A DNA stretch of 64,000 nucleotides from Eretmocerus hayati (Eukaryota > Arthropoda > Insecta > Hymenoptera > Aphelinidae), in assembly GCA_029851415.1 (NCBI GenBank), contig CM056742.1, positions 150,913,121 to 150,977,120 on the forward strand, read 5' to 3'. A program made the translations under genes and the position numbers. The notes beneath the pieces were generated by a model that made no database searches, was not told the origin of the DNA, and saw nothing but the letters and a program-made list of their open reading frames with translations. Below are positions 43,997 through 54,158 of the stretch, piece by piece (within the stretch, counting starts at the first letter, position 1; the number at the start of each line of letters is the position of its first letter).

Positions 43997-45891
43997 ATAG
44001 CGTTCGTATTGCTGGTCGACTATCAAAATTTTGCAATAGATGGAAAGAAATTACTAGTGATCCTTTTATTTTGAGTTGTATCAGAGGTTACGACATAAAA
44101 TTTGACTATCCCGTTCGACAAAGTCATGTCAAAAAAGAACCGTTACGATCCAAATCGGATATGTTAGATATTTGGAGTGCTATTTCTGAATTGTTAAAAA
44201 TAGGTGCAGTCGAGTATTGCAAACATGATGAAGATGAATTCATTTCTCCATATTTTTTGCGAAAGAAACCAGATGGAACGAATCGATTCATCATAAATCT
44301 CAAAAGATTGAACGAGTTCATAATCACTAAGCATTTCAAAATGGAAGATATACGCATGGCTTGCAAAACTCTAAATCACGATGACTTCATGTGTTCTTTG
44401 GATTTAAAGAATGCTTTTCTACTCGTGAGAGTCTCTAAAAGAAGTAGAAAATATTTCCGGTTTATATTTGATGGGCGTTTATTCGAGTTCACATGCTTAC
44501 CTTTTGGCTATTGCCTCAGTCCATATATATTCACAAAAATATTGAAACCCATCTTTGCCATCTTACGTGCTAGAGGATGGAGATCAAACAGATATTTGGA
44601 TGATTTCTTGCTGTATGGAAGGTCACACTCTGAGTGTTTAAGAAATTTGGAAGAGCCAACGTTACTTCTTGATCATTTTGGATTCATTATCAACTTTGAT
44701 AAAAGTAATCTGTGTCCTTCGAAAAAATGCAAAATTCTTGGCTTTATTATTAATTCTGAACGTTACTCAGTCGAACTAACTCAGGATAAAAAGGAGAAAG
44801 TTTTGAAGAGAATCAAATCAATCAAACCGCACAAACTTTATAAAATCAGAGACATTGCTGAGATTATAGGCTTACTGATTTCATGCACACCTGGTGTTGA
44901 GTATGGCATGCAATATACTAAGAATCTAGAGCGTGACAAGGCAAAAGCACTCCACAAAAGCGATCGAAACTTTGATGAACCTATGAAAATTTCTGAAGGA
45001 AGCTTCAAAGATTTACAATGGTGGAAGTCCCATATCATGACATCATTTAAGATCATCAGAGAACCTAGTTATAGTCTAGAAATATTTACAGATGCTTCCC
45101 TTACTGGTTGGGGAGCATCGTGCAATAATGAAAATATTCACGGATTCTGGACTCGAGAAGAAAAACAACATTCCATCAATTATTTGGAATTGTTTGCAGT
45201 TTTCTTAGCCCTCAAAGCTTTTGCTAGTACAATGATTGACTGTAATATTTTATTACGAATCGATAATACGACAGCGATCTCGTACGTGAATCGTATGGGT
45301 GGCTCACGCTACAAAAAGTACAACGTACTATCATCATCTATCTGGAAATGGGCAGAGGATAGAAGAATCTGGCTATTTGCATCTTATATTCCCAGCAAAG
45401 AAAATGTCGAAGCAGATTTTCAATCGCGATTGCAGAATATTGATACTGAATGGGAACTATCGACTAGTGCATATCTCCAAGTCAAAAACATATTTGGCTC
45501 GCCTGAAGTCGACTTGTTTGCCACTCGTATAAATACGAAATGTCACTATTTTTGCTCGTGGTTCAAAGAACCAGACGCTTTCGCAATAGATGCATTTACA
45601 ATTACTTGGAGTGGTTTAACATTTTATGCATTTCCTCCATTTGCACTAATACCAAGAGTTTTGCGAAAAATCATTCACGAGAAAGCTTGCGGTATAGTCG
45701 TAGTTCCTTATTGGACTTCTCAGTCTTGGTACCCTATATTCAATCAGCTGCTAATCTCAGACCCTCTAGTTCTTGAAGCAAGCCCTGATTTACTTCTATC
45801 CCCTTGTAGATCACTCGTGCACCCACTAGCAAATCAACTCAGTCTGTTGGTCGGGAAATTATCCGGAGAGCGTATAGCAGAAAGGATTTGA
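43849..45891 (+). CDS. DIRS reverse transcriptase / RNase H
   Basis: The frame is open from 43,849 and overlaps the end of gag by 148 nt in the -1 frame. No ATG occurs until 44,161, so it is probably reached by -1 frameshifting; AAA AAA at 43,922-43,927 is a candidate slip site. Upstream of residue 1 (TTG, 44,071) it already reads typical DIRS text (LDSVRIAGRLSKFCNRW). From that point RT shows SLDLKNAF (Asp111) and RYLDDFLL (YLDD 175-178). RNase H shows TDAS (Asp341), YLELFAV (Glu373), RIDNTTA (Asp398) and EADF (Asp449). The C-terminal part with VDLFATRIN, YAFPPF and VVPYW resembles the segment ascribed to a methyltransferase-like domain in DIRS elements. No stops; probably functional. Confidence 0.9.
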   Translation, partial: FSESSKENCPRSKSIKLQKSDKYAEKIIYTSKANKISDVSQPPRYTQTLDSVRIAGRLSKFCNRWKEITSDPFILSCIRGYDIKFDYPVRQSHVKKEPLRSKSDMLDIWSAISELLKIGAVEYCKHDEDEFISPYFLRKKPDGTNRFIINLKRLNEFIITKHFKMEDIRMACKTLNHDDFMCSLDLKNAFLLVRVSKRSRKYFRFIFDGRLFEFTCLPFGYCLSPYIFTKILKPIFAILRARGWRSNRYLDDFLLYGRSHSECLRNLEEPTLLLDHFGFIINFDKSNLCPSKKCKILGFIINSERYSVELTQDKKEKVLKRIKSIKPHKLYKIRDIAEIIGLLISCTPGVEYGMQYTKNLERDKAKALHKSDRNFDEPMKISEGSFKDLQWWKSHIMTSFKIIREPSYSLEIFTDASLTGWGASCNNENIHGFWTREEKQHSINYLELFAVFLALKAFASTMIDCNILLRIDNTTAISYVNRMGGSRYKKYNVLSSSIWKWAEDRRIWLFASYIPSKENVEADFQSRLQNIDTEWELSTSAYLQVKNIFGSPEVDLFATRINTKCHYFCSWFKEPDAFAIDAFTITWSGLTFYAFPPFALIPRVLRKIIHEKACGIVVVPYWTSQSWYPIFNQLLISDPLVLEASPDLLLSPCRSLVHPLANQLSLLVGKLSGERIAERI

Positions 45892-46814
45892 CTCAACACA
45901 CTATCGACATTATGATGTCCGCTCTTGCTGAAAGCACAATCAAGCAGTATTCGTCAGTACTTGTGGATTGGATTGAGAATTGCGAGTTAAAGAGAATCTG
46001 CCCTTTCTCAGCTTCTATACAAGAAATCTTAGATTTTCTCAGTGAAAAATTCCATAATGGTGCTAGTTATGGCACTTTGAATTCTGCGAGGGCTGCCATT
46101 TCTTTGATTTCTGATCAGCCCTTGTCAGACAATGCATTACTATCCAAATTTTTCAAAGGCGTTTACAAAATTCGACCAGTTCGGCCAAAGTATGATAGGA
46201 TGTGGGACCCAAGTATTGTTCTAGAAAGTCTATCTAAATGGATGCCTTTAAACGAGATGTCAATTGAAAAAATTTCAAAAAAGTTGGTAGTACTACTAGC
46301 ACTCATAACCGCCCATCGAATACAAACACTGGCATCAATCGAGATACAGAATATCATCCACTATGACGATAAGATTGAGATCGAAATTCCTCAAATCATT
46401 AAGACCTCAAACCCAGGCAAATGTCAGCCATTACTAACTTTACCATATTTTGTAGAAAAGCCAGAATTATGCGCTGCGTCTACGCTTGATTTCTATATTG
46501 AAAAAACAGCATCGTTAAGAGGAGAATACAAAAAGCTATTCATTTCAACAAAACGACCTTTCAAGCCTGTGACCTCTCAAACATTGAGTAAATGGATCAA
46601 ATCTGTACTAAGCGAGAGTGGAATTAATATGCAAATGTTTTCAAGCTATTCAACTCGACATGCGTCAACGTCAAAAGCCAATCTTAAAGGGATTGATCTA
46701 AATATTATAAAAAGCACGGCTGGATGGTCTGAAAAATCAGCAGTATTTGCAAAGTTTTATAATAAGCCTCTATCAAAAGATAAATTCTTGTTTGCAAAAG
46801 CTGTTATATCATAA
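45888..46814 (+). CDS. DIRS tyrosine recombinase
   Basis: The frame overlaps the RT stop by a few bases (TTG at 45,888; first ATG at 45,912, about 300 residues). A helical N-terminal core-binding part (ESTIKQYSSVLVDW) precedes the catalytic domain. The catalytic Arg is in AHRIQTLAS (144), the second box is YSTRHASTS (Arg257), followed by AGWSEKSAVFAKFY with Trp280 and the nucleophile Tyr291. The His expected three residues before Arg257 is Tyr254. The enzyme would integrate the circular DNA without target duplication. Box 2 His loss may lower activity or be tolerated. Stop TAA at 46,812-46,814. Confidence 0.9.
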   Translation: MTQHTIDIMMSALAESTIKQYSSVLVDWIENCELKRICPFSASIQEILDFLSEKFHNGASYGTLNSARAAISLISDQPLSDNALLSKFFKGVYKIRPVRPKYDRMWDPSIVLESLSKWMPLNEMSIEKISKKLVVLLALITAHRIQTLASIEIQNIIHYDDKIEIEIPQIIKTSNPGKCQPLLTLPYFVEKPELCAASTLDFYIEKTASLRGEYKKLFISTKRPFKPVTSQTLSKWIKSVLSESGINMQMFSSYSTRHASTSKANLKGIDLNIIKSTAGWSEKSAVFAKFYNKPLSKDKFLFAKAVIS

Positions 46815-46944
46815 AATTAAGTTGTTCTGAATTGTTATAAGCTATTCATTATCAAAAGTTCAATAAAGAGCTGAAAGAATATCCATTTCGATTAACACTC
46901 GATGGAATCTACCGGAATAATTGCTATATGCTGACTCTAAACAA

Positions 46945-47057
46945 CTACATTATTAATCATGAGAACAAGGATTGAAGCATAATTAACGATCAAACGAACT
47001 TACCTGTAAGTGAAGTTCGATCGGAATTATGCGAAATCCTTGTTCGAGTGATTAATA
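46945..47057. repeat. DIRS internal complementary region
   Basis: The segment 46,945-46,983 is the reverse complement of the left end and 46,983-47,057 that of the right end. The two halves meet at one shared T, marking the predicted circle junction. Confidence 0.9.
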
Positions 47058-47133
47058 CCCTACCCTTTAGTAATTATCTAACATATCCCTCCCTGCTAGC
47101 ATTGGCTTTCATATAGCAATTACACTCTGAAAA

Positions 47134-47308
47134 GATATGAAGACAACCGAACGCAGCTACGTTCATGGGGATACCGCTTCAACTTCGTCTCTAAATATTC
47201 GTGGCCAAGTCACCGAATCACGGTGTACTACATTATTAATCACTCGAACAAGGATTTCGCATAATTCCGATCGAACTTCACTTACAGGTAAGTTCGTTTG
47301 ATCGTTAA
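47134..47308. repeat. DIRS right inverted terminal repeat with extension
   Basis: The segment 47,134-47,241 matches the left end in inverse. The outer segment 47,234-47,308 matches 46,983-47,057 in inverse. The element ends at about GATCGTTAA. Confidence 0.9.
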
Positions 47309-48599
47309 ATATACATACATGTTTACCGTGTAATTCGAAGACCCTCCTGATCTCCAAAAACAAGTTGCATATTTCAGAGAATAATAATTGCACATTTCAA
47401 TCTCAAATGCCTTATAACAGCGATCAACTAAATAATTGTCAAAGGTTTACCAACTATGGTATGTGAGCACGCGTCAATTGGAAAAAGGTTCAGTATTCTT
47501 ATTTGCTGTATTTGTACATCAATTGAAAAACATTATTCTCCATCGAAAGTTAACCATTCCGATATCCCAAGAACTTTGTTCAATCCACACAGTGTAATAT
47601 TTGTAATAATTAATTGAATGGAAACCGAGAAGATCATGAATGAAATATGAGAAAACGCTATTGTTCTATCAATTCTTCATCCTCACGCACACATAGACGT
47701 CTCAATTCTTTACAATGCATATGTACCAGTCGAAGTTCTATCGAAAATAGCTAAACTTGGCAATCGCTTCTCATTCTATATTCCTCCCATCCATCGTTCG
47801 GTGTCTCATAGAAGATCTCAATATATTCTGAGTCAGTCCCACGACACTTGCGAGTCACGATCAAAGGAACGGCTTCACCTATACGCGACTGCATTGACAA
47901 AATCCCAGCGATATGAAGTGAGTCATATGTACTCTATACGTACTTATCTTTATAATACATTGGCAATGTCATGCAGCGAGGGCCAAAAGACAAAGTCGAG
48001 TTCCCAAGAGCCGTACGTCGGCTCCGGGAGCAACAGGAGAATGAGAAAGAAAATAAGAGCGCTGCGTGCAAGTCTGTCTCTCGTGAAAATGTCCCAGAGC
48101 GTTACCTGCGAAATATGGCGCGTGAGACATTTTGCTGTATACTTCTGACAAGCATCCGGCTACACTGCTCCTTGCAGACGTGAAATTTTATGCTCCAGAG
48201 GCTCCTTCACAACTTCAGTGCCCGATGTTACGAAAGCAAGTCTGCCTTTTCATTTGGAGACATTCTCCAACGCATGTGACAATTTTCGTATTGCTCTGCA
48301 TTGGGACTAACGAGATTGAAAGTTGAAACAAATTGGAAATTGATGGTGCTCTAGGAGGATACTATTTTATTCAAGTTCTTCGGATTTCGATGAGAGAATC
48401 GGGTTGTCGGACGAAGATTATGAATCGATTTCTGCGTTGTTTCAGTACTATAAATTTTTTACTTCCATTCATGTATTTTCAATTGAGATGATTTGCTTGA
48501 GTAGTTTAATTTCTCTTCCTGGCCGTCACTTCAATCGCATATTAGGAAACTATAATCTGAAACACTGCGTGAGAAAGTAACTTTTTCGCACTGATTCAC
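47309..48599. other. non-coding stretch, no supported gene
   Basis: Overlapping frames on both strands at 47.8-48.3 kb lack motifs. No transposon ends seen. Confidence 0.4.
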
Positions 48600-48680
48600 A
48601 GTTTGTCAAAAAATAGTATTCGATACACGGGCGTAAAACTTATTGTTCACCCTTGTATCGAAATGTGCTACTTCCATACA
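48600..48680. repeat. fragment of the TTTCGATACAAGGGCG repeat family
   Basis: CACAGTTTGTC...TCGATACACGGGCGTAAAAC and CCCTTGTATCGAAATGTGCTAC face each other as a short imperfect hairpin. Related, longer copies lie at 62,864 and 63,431. Confidence 0.6.
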
Positions 48681-48737
48681 CATAGAGAATGATCTGTCAC
48701 TTTTCACTTTCATTGATGGAATTACAGTCAAAGCCGT

Positions 48738-49066
48738 CTAGGAGGACCCACGAAATGCGGGTCACCAAAGCTCACTAGACTTTTTTCACAGTTTTGTATC
48801 GCCTAGAATATGAAGAATCCAGAGTAACTTCGTCAAATGGGCCCTCTATCCGAAGTTACAGCCTATGACATTAGCATTGCCCATATAGGCCCATCTTAAA
48901 ACGTGATATATATAGATATACTGACAATGCTAACGTTTTTACTTGTAGCTCTGAACGGGGAGCCCATTCGACGGAGTTACTCTGGATTCTTCATATTCTG
49001 GGTGGTACGAGACTGTGAAAGAAGTTTGTTGATATTTAATGACCCGCACTTCATGGGTCCCCCTTG
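48738..49066. mobile_element. hairpin MITE, CAAGG family, copy 1
   Basis: The ends CTAGGAGGACCC and GGGTCCCCCTTG and nearly the whole length form one large imperfect hairpin (329 bp) with GCCCATATAGGCCCAT-type text near the centre. It shares interior arms with 61,148-61,478. A target duplication is not clear here. Non-coding. Confidence 0.75.
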
Positions 49067-50025
49067 TAAGTGGGACTTGGGTAATTGTGACACCTCTCTT
49101 ACTGGGAAGAAAAACTCGCTTTCTTGGGGAAACTATAGTGAGAGGGACAAGAAACCGGCTTGAAGTCGGATACTTCGTAAGGGGTTGGCATCCTATATCT
49201 GAAACCAAATCTGAGGAGAACTCGATAACTCAAACGCCATATTAGGAAACACCCGCGTCATCCGGTATTAACTTTCACTACCACTCATAAATTCATGAAT
49301 GGTGAACGCAATATCAAACATTTCAAAATAGTGATATCTCGGACTCTATGCGTCTCGCAGCAATTCTGAACAAAAACATCAACTTGGAAATTTGGAAATT
49401 TTCACATCTATTGATACACCTGCACTTCTATTGCACATGAAGAGACGGCAATTCTGCTAACCTCATCTTGTTGAGTGGAACAATACTACCGTCAACTGAG
49501 GTAACTTTGCCAAACTTTTGACTTTTTTGAGCATTGTTGTTTTGTATCGCTCGGGAAGATTACGACAAAATCTATCTCAACCAGTGAACAATCGAAAGCT
49601 TGGAATCTTAGCTTTTGATTGCCCTAAGGTAGAATTCGATTTGGGGATCTTGTTTGAAGATGCAGTCATGAGAAGCAAAACACTTTTCACAAAACCTGGG
49701 GGGGGGGGCGGTAAATTTGCCACACTCCAATATCTCCACTGGAATTTCAGTATCGCGACTAAAATTCTTGTGGAAGGTACGAGTATATCTTATATGCTAT
49801 CAGCTTTAATTGATATTGCTACCATGACGGGCGGTTGACGTGCACCCCTGAATCAAGTTTTATTCACATTTTATAGGTAAAAATGTTGAAGATTCTCCTT
49901 CAAATAAGTCATCGAGTCTTGGCTATTGTTCAATTTGTAGTCAGCAACTTGCTCTTCATTCCAAATCGCAAGAGTTTTGAAGAGAAATGAAAACGATCAT
50001 ACCGTTGATACTTTTCGGGTACTTA
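49067..50025. other. non-coding stretch
   Basis: A 49,495-49,650 segment (GGTAACTTTGCCAAAC ... AATCGAAAGCTTGG) looks like a diverged member of the GGTAACTTTGG repeat at 58.9 and 61.0 kb. A run of G lies near 49,693. No gene. Confidence 0.4.
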
Positions 50026-50185
50026 GGGCCTCGACAGAAAGTGCGCATTTGATTTTCTTCGCCGTGGAATTAGCGCCATTGTCCACCTGTGGCGCGCAAT
50101 GGAACTACGGCGCCTATGCTCATATACGGGAGGGGAAAAAGCGAAAAAGAGAAAGAAAGAAATTGCGCACTTTCTGTCGAGGCCC
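50026..50185. mobile_element. PIF/Harbinger-like MITE (TTA target duplication)
   Basis: TTA at 50,023-50,025 and 50,186-50,188 flanks perfect 22-bp inverted ends, GGGCCTCGACAGAAAGTGCGCA and its complement. The 160-bp element is non-coding. A TTA target and GGGCC-type ends are typical of PIF/Harbinger. Confidence 0.82.
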
Positions 50186-50188
50186 TTA

Positions 50189-53100
50189 CTAGCCTATAAT
50201 GGAGTTGCATTTTTCATCGCACCTCACTCAGATTCTCTCAGAATCCGGGCTAAATGACAAGCTGTGGAATTCATGTTACACAATATCGAGAGTTCAACAG
50301 CTCATCATTTATCGCAAATCTAAAGAGTGAAATGAGGACAAAATTCAGCTCGCACGGCAAACCGATGCTCGCCTCAAGGACTTTTCGACACTTTTTCCTT
50401 GATTTGCATCTTTGGTGCTCTACACAAGACTGTTGACAGGTGGTACTTCAGTTATGCCTTATGGATTCGCGTTCACAGATTTGGGATTGAAAAGTGGAGG
50501 TCAACTTGTCTCTTGAATTAAGTTTTAGACTCCTCTTATGACATTTTTGTGAACCAAAAGAGGAACCTGAAACTGAGCGCCGCTGCTCCATGTAACCAAT
50601 GCAGCATCAGTACTTTGAAAAGAGCTCAGCGTGGGAAAGTTATTGACGATTCTCAATCTAAATAGAATCCATTCGCGCGATATGAGATTTCATTTAAAGC
50701 AGAGTCGAGTTAATCACGTTCGTATGAAAGTTCATCGCAGTTAGAACAAACTTGGTCCAGTTTTCATCAAAACAACTCTTGTACTTCCGTTTTCTCTTCT
50801 GCCTTGCATAGTTTTTCCACATCTGTCGAAACAGACTGATTTAAAACTGAGTAGGAAGGATGGAGAATGTGATGAGATAGAGGATTATGTTGTAAAGTTA
50901 CCCCAACATAGCCAAAAAAAGCATGTTTTTCCACTTTCCCATTGTGAAATCGGTACAGTGCAAAAAATCTGCTTTGTAACAATTGGATCATCAAGCCAAC
51001 GGTATTTGTCGACGAAAACATGCAGCATTTACGTGGCATTCGACGGCAAGCGCTCGTACTCGGTCAATTTTGTAGGATTAGTTTCTTCTGCTTGACTCTC
51101 ACTGCCCTACAGAAGTGGCTTATGTCGATCATCTTTCAAGATCTTGCTATAGAATACAATTCCGCTGCCAAAGTATTGTAGGTGCCTATGACTTATCGGG
51201 ATCATTCACAAGCCAATCGAATGGTAGCAGGAGAGATTACTACTGCCAGTAGCAATTATCTTGTGCATGACATAAGCTTATAGAACAATCTCTGGAATGA
51301 GTTATGACAGGTTCTTGAATATCGTTATCTGTGCTATCTTGCCTCAAGATATTTGAGTCAATCAAGTAGGGCTGAGAAAAATGACTGAGTAACACACAGC
51401 GGTTTGATCTGAAGATATATCTATAGACATATAAGACCAACTTTGTAATCTCTCGTGTTTGTAAGGAAATTGACAAATTTCATTCAAGATGTTCGGATCA
51501 AGCAATTCTTCAATTCCAATTTTTGAAATGTAGAGATATATATAAACAGCTCGAGCAAAAAGACCATCTTGATTCTATATTATCCTGTCCCAAGATGAAT
51601 TTTATAATACAAAATGGGAAAATCCCTCACAATCTCAATCGACCGTAGATACCCTCCCATTTCGTTCGCCAAGTACTTCAAAAGAAGAATGTATAATGCA
51701 CGTCACGTATGACTTTGCGAAAGAATACTCCTCCCACTTTGGTCTCATCTTCTCCGTTCTTTCCAGATGCAAGAGAAAAAAAGGCACTTCGGCTCCGCGA
51801 CCATGCTGCTGACTGTGATGGGCGTGTATAGGGGCGCGGGAAAAGAAACGGGTCGAGTGGAAAGTAATATCGGCGCGTACAGTCTTCGTCATTACTGAAA
51901 AGCTGGTTGTAACAAAAAATATTGGACGAACACAGCTTGAGGCTATAGAAGCGGAGAGATGAAGAGACAGTCTTTCATATATATGAGCTTCCATCGCTAT
52001 TGACGATCGAGCAAAAACAATGTTCACGAGGTGGAAAAGATTTGGAGATGTTTCATGTTGAAAGAAAAATCTCATACTTTGCTTCACTTTATTCACTGAT
52101 ATCAGCCTTACTGAACTATTTCCAATAATCTTTGCTGAGTTCTATGTAATTGCTCACCGCAGAACTTGCTCATGAAATGGATTGTTTTGATTAGTCAAAT
52201 CGTATCATGAAATCGAACCATTATATTTCCATGATCAACAAGAAAAAAATGTATCGCTACTTTTCATTGGAAAAAACCACGACAAGAAAATGCTTAGAGA
52301 TATAAGCACGAGCCACTCGTCAGCATCGCGGCAATCCATCAGTGTTGTCAAACTAGCAAACACATAGAAGCAGCTCTCACTTTGACCCTTTCTCTTTGGT
52401 CCACTATTCCCTTGGGCTTATCGTCAAAGCGTGAACATTCGACGAGATTATCAGGGATCCGAAAGGACGTCTGCTCAGGCACCGATCGTCAATCTAAATT
52501 GAAACTGAAATCGAAACAGAATCTCGATGGATACTGCAGTAGAGCCCTGCCTCTAAGCGACTGATCAATTAAATCCTGCTTCGCCGTTATCCAGTGGATT
52601 GGACTGGTAGAGAAACTCCGTTCTAGGATTTGATTTGCTGTGTCCGCGGAGCTTCTCTCTCTTTCTTTCTCTTTCTACTCACTTTCTATATCTAGTGCAA
52701 GCTGAATGGGCCACGTGTTCTGAAAGCCCTTCACGTAGCGATTAGTTTTACCGGGAGAATCGATAAGCGCTTTTCTGGAAGCTCTCGCAAAATCTGTTGT
52801 GCGATGAAAAGGGTGCCGAAACGGTCGATGGACTTCTTTCATTCGCAAGCTTGAGAAAATGAAGCTTTTGATCAAGGTGGATGGCAGTATCGCAGTCATG
52901 GGATCTTTGAATGCTTACAGATTCTTTCCCGCTGCTATTGTTAGTGAGATAACATTTTGAAATCAGTCAAAGAGAATTTCAAGGGTAGACGCATGATCCT
53001 ATAATCCGAATTTGTTTTTCACGGTACAAGACAGAAATCTACGGTTTTTATTCCTAGCATTGTAATTTGATTGGTTTGGTTCATAGGTTATGGCCTGTGT

Positions 53101-53388
53101 GAGCATGATTGCTCATACATATTTTGGAGAGGTGATCGTATTTGCGATCGTGTACGGACTTAAGGAGATCATTAGATCGAAAGAGATGAATGACATTATT
53201 CATAGAATGCCCTGCATTCGAAGATTCCTTAAACATCATTCTTCTCGGTGGTAACTTGTTTTCAAAGAGATCCTGTTCGTGGTCGAAACTAACTTTCGTA
53301 TCCATATTCCCAATTTTGAAACAGTGAACCCAGAAACCAGATTCAATCACTGAGTGACTATTATGGCAGATTTTCCTTTTTCGAACTA
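50189..53388. other. non-coding stretch, no supported gene
   Basis: The longest minus-strand frame (51,635-52,096) begins with GTG and lacks any domain. A pyrimidine-rich tract lies near 52,650. AGCTGTGGAATTCAT near 50,260 recurs near 57,325 with weak similarity around it. Confidence 0.4.
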
Positions 53389-53390
53389 TA

Positions 53391-53519
53391 CTCTCTCCAT
53401 CGGGATCAGTGAAAATCGCTCTCAACTCACTGTTTTGCAGTGAATTTCACTGCAAATCAGTACATATGCACTGCTAATCACTGATTGGGAGCGATGTCCT
53501 CTGATTCCGGCGGAGAAAG
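53391..53519. mobile_element. TA-flanked palindromic MITE, copy 1
   Basis: TA at 53,389-53,390 and 53,520-53,521 flanks CTCTCTCC...ATCAGTGAAAATCGCTC and an imperfect complementary right end with GATTCCGGCGGAGAAAG. Related to 53,816-53,944. Confidence 0.65.
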
Positions 53520-53815
53520 TAAGGAAATTTCATTTTGTGAGAGCATTGTCGTCTTATAACAATCAAAGGAATTATGAAAGACTAGAGCATGATAATCTTC
53601 GATCTCATCCGAGTCGGTTCATTTCCCAATAATATCAGAACACTGCTATCCGCTATATTCAAGTCCAGCTCACAGTCATGTACTGATGCAAAATGGGCAT
53701 CTGACCTTGCCCTCTCCGAGAGAGAGTTTCACGCTCGGATCCTAAACTCCGGAAATGATCTTCTTTCACGGCCGGACAGGGGGAAATCGAGTGAAATTTG
53801 TGGTATTCAGCACTA

Positions 53816-53944
53816 CTCTCTCCGCCGAAATCAGTGAAAACCGCTCCCAACCACTGATTTTCAGTGCATACGCACTGATTCGCAGTGAAATTCACTGCAA
53901 ATCAGTGAGTTGGGAGCGATTTTCACTGATTCCGGCGGTGAGAG
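53816..53944. mobile_element. TA-flanked palindromic MITE, copy 2
   Basis: TA at 53,814-53,815 and 53,945-53,946 flanks nearly perfect inverted arms (CTCTCTCCGCCG ... CGGCGGTGAGAG) enclosing CAGTG/CACTG-rich text. The size and ends match copy 1, which has decayed more. TA flanks suggest Tc1/mariner-type mobilisation. Confidence 0.78.
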
Positions 53945-54007
53945 TAGACTTTGAGGTAGCTTCTAAGTACCAAGAACTTTCTTTTGATTTACCGTGGTGC
54001 ACCTTAA

Positions 54008-54154
54008 CACGTTCACTGCGACGACGAAAATCGCGTTCGGGTCCTGTGTGCGATGGGGTCCACCGGTGGGGCCCATTTAATGGGATTTTGATCACCGCCG
54101 CACACAGATTTGTACGCGTGGGCCCCACCGGTGGGGCCCATTGCAGTGAAGGTG
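54008..54154. mobile_element. TTAA-flanked MITE, second copy of CACGTTC family
   Basis: TTAA at 54,004-54,007 and 54,155-54,158 flanks CACGTTCACTGCGACG and CATTGCAGTGAAGGTG. CCACCGGTGGGG occurs twice inside. Same family as 16,056-16,296 but 147 bp long. Confidence 0.78.
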
Positions 54155-54158
54155 TTAA

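Larger units (their letters stand above)
42246..47308 (+). mobile_element. DIRS-type tyrosine-recombinase retrotransposon, apparently full length
   Basis: Order: left inverted terminal repeat, Gag, RT/RNase H, tyrosine recombinase, internal complementary region, right inverted terminal repeat. The internal region at 46,945-47,057 is complementary first to the extreme left end and then to the extreme right end, the layout that templates a circular intermediate in DIRS elements. No target duplication is expected or seen. The open frames are long and lack stops, so the copy is young. It lies about 350 bp downstream of the protease homolog, same strand. Confidence 0.93.

Noticed and set aside
51635..52096. 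153-codon minus-strand open frame
   Set aside because: Begins with GTG, no domain or compositional support, and no splice context; likely chance.
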